Source: RH-AL1 sp964245015
GTDB taxonomy: Bacteria; Pseudomonadota; Alphaproteobacteria; Rhizobiales; Beijerinckiaceae
NCBI GenBank assembly: GCA_964245015.1
Contig: CAXTMA010000224.1
Coordinates: forward strand, 1 to 7,101
Length of the DNA: 7,101 nucleotides
Direction: 5' to 3'
In this document: one piece after another, positions 5,684 through 7,101 of the stretch
Layout of the letters: the number at the start of each line of letters is the position of its first letter
Numbering within the stretch: position 1 is the first letter of the stretch
The notes under the pieces: model-generated
Seen by the model: only the letters and a program-made list of their open reading frames with translations
Database searches by the model: none
What the model was told of the DNA's origin: nothing
Made by a program: the position numbers and the translations under genes

Positions 5684-7101
5684 ATGAAGCGCGTCACCCT
5701 CGCCACGCCCACCGATTTCGCCGGCTGGCGCGGGGCCGCCCGCGCGGCCGTGCTCGCCAATGTCGCGCCCGAAGACCTCGTTTGGCTGGTCGAGGGTAGC
5801 GGCGACCTGTTCGGCTCGGAAGAGATGGAGGCGCTGCCGGCCGTGGCGCAGCCGCAGTTCAACGTGTCGAAGAGCTTCGTCGCCCTCGCCGGCGAGGTTA
5901 TCCTCCATTCCGACCCCGAGCGCTTCGCCCTGCTCTACCGCCTGCTGTGGCGACTGCGCGCGGCGCCCGACCTCCTCGACGATGCCAGCGATCCTGACGT
6001 CGACCGGGCGCGCGCGATGGCCAAGGCGATCCACCGCGATATCCACAAGATGCACGCCTTCGTGCGCTTCCGCGAGGTCGAGGCGCCGGACGGCGAGGCC
6101 GCCTTCATCGCGTGGTTCGAGCCCGACCACCACATCGTCGAGGCTGTCGGCGACTTCTTCGTGCGGCGCTTCACCGGCATGCGCTGGTCGATCCTCACGC
6201 CCCGGCGCTCGGCCTTCTGGGACGGCGAGACGCTGAGCTACGGTCCCGGCGCCGACAAGGGACAGGTTCCCGACGCCGACAGGCTGGAAGCGTACTGGCG
6301 CACCTACTACGCCTCGATCTTCAACCCGGCCCGCCTCAAGGTCGCGGCGATGCAGAAGGAGATGCCGAAGAAGTACTGGAAGAACCTGCCCGAAGCGCAG
6401 CTCATCGGCGGCCTGATCCGCGACGCCGGGACGCGCACGGCCGGCATGCTGGCAGCGGAACCGACCCCGCGCTCGCGCCTTGCGGAAGCACTGGATCGGC
6501 AGGCGCTCGTTGAGACCGCGCCTGCCGAGCGCGCGGACGGAGGCGACCCCATGGCGGCAGACCTGCTCGACACCAATCTGTTCGGCGAAGGCGAGCCCGA
6601 TGTCGACGCGCCGAAGACGCTGGACGAGGCGCGCGCGGCGGCGGCGCAGTGCACCCGCTGCGAGCTGCATGGGCCGGCGACGCAGACCGTGTTCGGCACC
6701 GGGCCGCAGACGGCCAAAATCATCTTCGTCGGCGAGCAGCCGGGCGACAAGGAGGATCTCGCCGGCAAGCCGTTCGTCGGCCCGGCCGGGGCGATGTTCG
6801 ACAAGGCGCTGAAAGAGGCCGGCATCGCGCGGGACAAGGCCTACGTCACCAACGCCGTCAAGCATTTCCGCTACGAGCCGCGCGGCAAGTTCCGGCTGCA
6901 CAAGAAGCCCGACAGCAAGCACATCGCCGCCTGCCGGTACTGGCTCGACATCGAGAAGTCGCTGCTGGAACCCAAGATCATCGTGGCGATGGGCGCTTCC
7001 GCCGGCCAAGCCCTGCTTGGGCGCACGGTGAAGATCGGTGCCGAGCGCGGCAAGCCGATCGCGCAGGGCAACGAGGCGCCGGTGTTCATCACCGTGCATC
7101 C
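5684..7101 (+). CDS. udgX: DUF4130-UdgX fusion, uracil-DNA-binding protein (C-terminus cut by window edge)
   Basis: At least 472 residues, open at the right edge. Residues 1 to about 240 are the DUF4130 'probable DNA metabolism' domain, shown by HRDIHKMHAFVRFREV (117-132), AWFEPDHHIVE (143-153), RRFTGMRWSILTPRR (161-175) and NPARLKVAAMQKEMPKKYWK (214-233). After a low-complexity linker (about 245-315) comes a UdgX domain, a branch of family 4 uracil-DNA glycosylases. It shows CTRC (Cys323, Cys326), GEQPGDKED (350-358), GKPFVGPAG (361-369), KHFRYEPRGKFRLHKKP (393-409) and Cys417. His406 matches the His of the UdgX loop that bonds covalently to the deoxyribose after uracil is removed. His394 replaces the Cys of the family 4 KCRPP motif, as in the UdgX family. 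The window ends in ITVHP, the start of the HPS-type motif. Three Cys plus His394 may hold a 4Fe-4S cluster, by inference. The partner radical SAM gene lies upstream. Confidence 0.95.
   Translation, partial: MKRVTLATPTDFAGWRGAARAAVLANVAPEDLVWLVEGSGDLFGSEEMEALPAVAQPQFNVSKSFVALAGEVILHSDPERFALLYRLLWRLRAAPDLLDDASDPDVDRARAMAKAIHRDIHKMHAFVRFREVEAPDGEAAFIAWFEPDHHIVEAVGDFFVRRFTGMRWSILTPRRSAFWDGETLSYGPGADKGQVPDADRLEAYWRTYYASIFNPARLKVAAMQKEMPKKYWKNLPEAQLIGGLIRDAGTRTAGMLAAEPTPRSRLAEALDRQALVETAPAERADGGDPMAADLLDTNLFGEGEPDVDAPKTLDEARAAAAQCTRCELHGPATQTVFGTGPQTAKIIFVGEQPGDKEDLAGKPFVGPAGAMFDKALKEAGIARDKAYVTNAVKHFRYEPRGKFRLHKKPDSKHIAACRYWLDIEKSLLEPKIIVAMGASAGQALLGRTVKIGAERGKPIAQGNEAPVFITVH

Noticed and set aside
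6550..6600. A second clamp-like motif in the UdgX linker (DTNLF)
   Set aside because: It lacks the leading Gln and sits in a low-complexity linker. The resemblance is too weak.
5396..7099. A 567-codon open frame on the minus strand across the UdgX region
   Set aside because: It is antisense to the DUF4130-UdgX gene, which has a strong ribosome site and conserved motifs. It has no recognisable domain.
1..7101. CRISPR array, tRNA, rRNA, transposase or phage genes
   Set aside because: I saw no spaced repeat array, no tRNA-like cloverleaf, no rRNA-like stretch and no transposase or integrase motifs in any frame.

Overview
The window is very GC-rich, with codons ending mostly in G or C. Its gene content (a non-homologous ATP-dependent DNA ligase cluster, and a radical SAM gene next to a DUF4130-UdgX fusion) points to an alphaproteobacterium, probably of the Rhizobiales/Hyphomicrobiales. 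This placement is inferred from gene content and style, not from a marker gene.

Left half, minus strand, read right to left. An alpha/beta hydrolase (3159-2236) is followed by a 229-base gap, a small secreted protein (1988-1686), the DNA-ligase-associated exonuclease of the metallo-beta-lactamase/beta-CASP fold (1640-555), and the N-terminal part of its partner ATP-dependent DNA ligase (479-1, cut by the window edge). In relatives the exonuclease and ligase sit with a ligase-associated DEXH helicase and a metallophosphoesterase. Those would lie beyond position 1.

Centre. Bases 3160-3671 separate the leftward and rightward genes and carry no convincing gene. This stretch is rich in inverted repeats, including two with perfect 10-bp arms. 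One could close a three-way junction and competes with a local hairpin. Whether it acts as RNA or as protein-binding DNA cannot be decided here.

Right half, plus strand. A radical SAM protein of the UDG-linked family (3672-4916) has a CxxxCxxC cluster motif, a helix-hairpin-helix region and a C-terminal QMELF that resembles a beta-clamp-binding motif. After two small predicted envelope proteins (4995-5360 secreted, four mature Cys; 5465-5650 single membrane segment) comes a DUF4130-UdgX fusion (5684 to the window end). It keeps the His-bearing loop with which UdgX proteins bond covalently to uracil in DNA.

Two DNA-repair cassettes therefore point away from each other around a structured spacer: nuclease plus ligase on one side, radical SAM enzyme plus uracil-binding protein on the other. 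The strongest leads are the radical SAM/UdgX pair, whose chemistry is to my knowledge unsettled, the possible clamp motif, and the structured spacer.
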